From contig JAAAJB010000155.1 in NCBI GenBank assembly GCA_016098155.1, forward strand, positions 1-59,831: a stretch of 59,831 nucleotides of DNA, written 5' to 3'. Under the pieces are notes generated by a model, which saw only the letters and a list, made by a program, of their open reading frames with translations, did not search any database and had not been told where the DNA came from. The DNA comes from Actinomortierella ambigua (lineage: Eukaryota > Mortierellomycota > Mortierellomycetes > Mortierellales > Mortierellaceae). Position 1 is the stretch's first letter. Each line of letters begins with the position of its first letter. Of the stretch, positions 56,920 through 59,831 are shown piece by piece. A program made the position numbers and the translations under genes.

Positions 56920-57426
56920 ATGGACCTTTACGCATTGCTGGGACAGAGGTTGGACTCGCCTCTGATTGCAGAATTCCTTGCAACGTTGGTTGGTGAGAAC
57001 AACAAGGTCATGCAGCCGGAGATTAAGGCATTCAAAAATGTCATTTACCATGCCTATAAGCCGCTTGGCGTGTCACTCCACCTACTGCCTGGCGAAGAGC
57101 CAGTGTTGGACGCGCTGCACCTCTACCGCGCGCCGTCGGACCGCTTTGCCTCTTTTCCAAAGGACTTTGTCGTCCGGCGACGATGTGCGGGGACAACGGC
57201 GGCCCAAGCCAGTTTTGAAGGTGAAACTGTGGCCACACTGAACGTGGACATGAAGGGCCACGAGCTGTTGGCCAAACTTGGCGAGCCCGAGAAGAAGGAA
57301 GGAGGCGGTCGACTGAGCAATTGCTGGATCGGGTACGAAGACAAATTCGGGATTAGTATCGAGTTTGTAGGCTCGAGTTGGGACGATGGTGAGATGCCAA
57401 TGTCTTGCCTCACACTGGGCCGTTGA
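56920..57426 (+). CDS. Conserved small protein of unknown function
   Basis: A single exon encodes 168 aa, starting 89 bp after the CSN1 stop. It is globular and well mixed in composition, without signal peptide, membrane segment or low complexity. Visible motifs are LDSPLIAEFLATLVGENN, NVIYHAYKPLGVSLHLLP, SDRFASFPKDFVVR and a closing KFGISIEFVGSSWDDGEMPM. I do not recognise a characterised family. The YKPLGVSL...LYRA pattern reminds me of small uncharacterised fungal proteins. Confidence 0.75.
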   Translation: MDLYALLGQRLDSPLIAEFLATLVGENNKVMQPEIKAFKNVIYHAYKPLGVSLHLLPGEEPVLDALHLYRAPSDRFASFPKDFVVRRRCAGTTAAQASFEGETVATLNVDMKGHELLAKLGEPEKKEGGGRLSNCWIGYEDKFGISIEFVGSSWDDGEMPMSCLTLGR

Positions 57427-57772
57427 TGTTGCGAATCGCGTGGGATATCTGACTTGCTGTCATGAGAACGAGAATGCAGCGCAGTTGTCCCACACCTCCA
57501 AATGCGAGCGAGCTAGGGAGAAAAGGGATGAGGAGTATTGCTCTCTCCCAGCAGGACAGTGCTGTTGCAGCGCAACACCCCTCACCAAGGACCCTTTCTT
57601 ATTGCAGACTCGTACACGCGCATCCAACAAGGAGGGAAGTGCAACAACAGTGCACAAGACCCCTTTAGTCAGATTGTCATACGTACCTGTCGCCGGCAGA
57701 AATAAAAATACCCTTTTTTTTTTTGTCGCAGCAAACAACCATTCGTTCATTCCTTTATTGCTCTTGTTCCTC
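57427..57772. other. Spacer between the small orphan and the glutaredoxin
   Basis: No gene is visible. A T11 run lies about 50 bp before the glutaredoxin start. Confidence 0.5.
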
Positions 57773-58703
57773 ATGGCGAACGACCTTCTTTCTACATCGA
57801 CACAGCCGTCATTCATCTCGGCGGTCTTCCGCTCGCATCGTGTGCGAGGTCTGGTTTTCCTGCTGGCCTCGCTGTTTGGGCTATACTACTTCTTCCTCAA
57901 CACAACCCGGCACCTGTCGTCCACACAGGACACCAACGTCGAAGATATCCTCCCTCCTGGTAACGCTACTCTTTTGTGTGCTCACTGTCTGACTTTTCTC
58001 TCCCTCTGTCTGTCTTTACTGCGTACTTCCCCAGCTGACGTTCTATCTGGTTGCTGCATCCCTGCACACATTAGGCTTTAGGGTGGACATCATTGAGCAT
58101 AGGATTCAAAGCTTGATCGACAACAATCGGATCATGGTCTTCTCAAAGTCCTATTGCCCGTAAGTCTAACTGGACTGCACAGACAACAATCGCGCAGCCC
58201 TGGACATTAAAAAAAATGATAACTAAACGCTGTATCGTTGTCCCAACTTTTTATTTTTTCATTGTAGATATTCTGCTGCAGCCAAGAAGCTCCTGCGGTC
58301 CTATACGGACGATGTACATGTCCTCGAAGTTGACCTTGAAGGCAAGTCCCATCTAGTAGACATTCGCTATCCCCATTGTCATATGAGCAGCTGGCTTTTT
58401 TTTTCTTGTCTTGCTCTGCCTGCACGTCCCCGCCATCCTTGCTAACAAATAACCCCCCTCTTGCTTCCCTTTTTTTTTTTGCATTCCCAAACAACATACA
58501 AACATATTTTTACAGATGAGGGTGACGAGATCAAAAAGGTGTTGACGAAGCTCGCCCATGGCCACAGCACCTTCCCATCGATTTTCCTGGACAAGGTTCC
58601 CATTGGCGGGTCAGACAAGTTGCATGCCCTCGCCGAGTCTGGCGACCTTCTTCCGCGCCTTCAGCGGCTGGGTGCGCATCTCAAAGCGGGTCATCCGCAG
58701 TGA
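57773..58703 (+). CDS. Membrane-anchored monothiol glutaredoxin (Grx6/7 type)
   Basis: Four exons (57773-57959, 58075-58159, 58268-58341, 58516-58703) give 177 aa. An N-terminal signal anchor (GLVFLLASLFGLYYFFL) places the enzyme in the secretory pathway, like yeast Grx6 and Grx7. The active site is Cys90-Pro-Tyr-Ser93 (VFSKSYCPYSAAAKKLL), monothiol because the second Cys is Ser. The glutathione-binding TFPSIFLDKVPIGGSDKLHAL is present. The third intron starts with GC (GAAG/GCAAGT) and ends in AG; no GT donor gives an open frame. The exon 2 acceptor at 58073-58074 was chosen over an upstream AG that leads to a stop. Confidence 0.92.
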
Positions 58704-59394
58704 TAGCAATGTCTGGATATGTAGCAGTGTATATAATATCTCCTTTTGAATCCATCCTTTCTTTCATGTTGGATAATGGTGGTTACGGGGGGTGGGAGAA
58801 GAGGTGTGTGTTATCATCCACTGTCGGGCGCAGTGAATGGGTAGATGGGTGTTACAAAGAAAAAAAAGGGTGGTCAACAATGTCCTCAAAATAGCTTTAT
58901 CCACCACATCCAATCCAAATGCCTCGAGCAGGCATGCACTTTGACACGATTCAGAAAGTGGCCGTGTACGAGAGAGAAGAACCCACACGCTATTGTCTAC
59001 ATATTCCACGTAAATGGACAACCACGAACGAGTAGATACTTTATCAAAGTCGCACAAAAACAACAATGGGGGATGCATCGGGGATTGTGTCTCTCGCCCT
59101 CCCTCTCCCGTGACTGCGTTCGTTTGGGATCACCGGTGACTTGCCCATTGATACAAAACCTAAAATCTGCTACAGTTGAGATATAAGAGACGGAATTATC
59201 CCCAAGTTTGACTTTCACACATCTCCCGACTTCAATACCACAACAACCACCACCAATTTGACCATCTGCTTTGGACGGGCAACAACAACCTACCAACAAC
59301 TACAATACCAACAACGACAACCGATCTCAGGATTCAGTATACCCCCCCCCCTCCCTTTTCTTCCCGTATCCAGTCAGTGTATATATTCTCAACC
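58704..59394. other. Upstream region of the OTC gene
   Basis: About 690 bp without a gene. The final 180 bp are rich in CAACAA followed by a C/T stretch (59340-59365) and TATATATTCTC just before the ATG, consistent with promoter and leader. Confidence 0.5.
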
Positions 59395-59831
59395 ATGTTC
59401 AAGACTATTGCCTCTCGCGTTTCTTCCACCACCGCCACTACCACCCTGGCATCGGCCGCATCGGTCCCTGTAACCCGCACCTTGCACACCACGGCCGCCA
59501 ACTTTAAGACTTACACGACAGATGATGTCCCGGCCGTGAAGGGCGTGCCCCACCTGCTGACGGACAACGATCTGGATGCGCACCAACTCAACCATGTGAT
59601 CCGCCAGGCATGCAAGTTCAAACACGACGCCAAAGTGCTCGGCAAGACCTCTGGTGCACCTTTGGCTGGCAAGACCATGGCCCTCCTCTTCTCCAAACGC
59701 TCGACTCGAACCCGTGTGGCCACCGAGACCGCGATGGCGTATCTTGGTAAGTAAATCTCCTCCTTTTCCCCCTTCCCCGTGACTAGCTTGTTAATTGAGA
59801 TCGATCTAACAGTCCTTGTAACCTTTTTTTT
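59395..59831 (+). CDS. ARG3: Mitochondrial ornithine carbamoyltransferase, 5' part
   Basis: Exon 1 (59395-59746, 117 codons plus one base) is followed by a GTAAGT donor; the rest lies outside the window. The enzyme condenses ornithine and carbamoyl phosphate to citrulline in arginine synthesis. The N-terminus is a Ser/Thr/Arg-rich mitochondrial presequence (SRVSSTTATTTLASAASVPV, then RTLHTTAANF). The mature part shows HLLTDNDLDAHQLNHVIRQA, then GKTMALLFSKRSTRTRVATE, containing the STRT carbamoyl-phosphate loop. Aspartate carbamoyltransferase shares that loop, but the AxxxG...KTMALLF context and presequence favour OTC. Confidence 0.93.

Noticed and set aside
57973..58080. Earlier exon 2 of the glutaredoxin starting after CCCCAG
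   Set aside because: It runs into a stop (AGG CTT TAG) before the glutaredoxin motif; the later acceptor keeps frame.

Overview
This is a eukaryotic chromosome segment, almost certainly from a filamentous, early-diverging fungus. Most genes carry short GT-AG introns (roughly 50-200 bp). The gene set is fungal: a Spo7 subunit, an ECM33-type GPI wall protein, a KRE9-like secreted protein, Cym1, Ulp1 and HGH1. Two features point to Mucoromycota/Mortierellomycota rather than yeast: a tyrosyl-tRNA synthetase with an EMAP II tail, and a retained COP9 signalosome subunit. The Mortierella-like placement is inference. Exon coordinates below were read from splice sites and reading-frame phase, and nearly every model closes exactly in phase.

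Layout. 1-530: a weak, frame-broken coding remnant. 884-16220: five loosely spaced genes, namely a very long PUF RNA-binding protein, GTP cyclohydrolase I, a membrane-anchored PHP-domain protein, a Spo7 homologue (all minus) and a rhodanese-methyltransferase fusion (plus). 16221-28737: a gene-poor stretch with long pyrimidine/purine tracts, holding only a seven-transmembrane orphan and a cysteine/serine-rich zinc-finger protein, with an N-filled assembly gap at 28549-28558. 28738-57426: a very compact housekeeping block of divergent and convergent pairs: MPP10/VTA1, ULP1/HGH1, a TALE homeobox gene, CYM1/LENG1, a GST, a Rieske protein, an ECM33-like protein, an ACT protein, TyrRS, a nitrobindin, a KRE9-like protein, CSN1 and a small orphan. 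57773-59831: a membrane-anchored monothiol glutaredoxin and the 5' end of mitochondrial ornithine carbamoyltransferase.

These genes do not form a pathway or cluster. They cover ribosome biogenesis (MPP10), translation and its folding factors (TyrRS, HGH1), ubiquitin/SUMO control (CSN1, ULP1), membrane and lipid biology (VTA1, SPO7), mitochondria (CYM1, OTC) and the cell wall. I found no CRISPR array, transposon, rRNA or convincing tRNA. The most interesting items are the domain architectures (PUF with IQ motif, coiled coil and split repeat array; TyrRS-EMAP II; catalytic-Cys-less rhodanese fused to a methyltransferase), the two orphan families (7TM; repeated CX2C-X6-CX2C module), a GC-AG intron, and A/T homopolymers of about 17-24 nt confined to introns and spacers.
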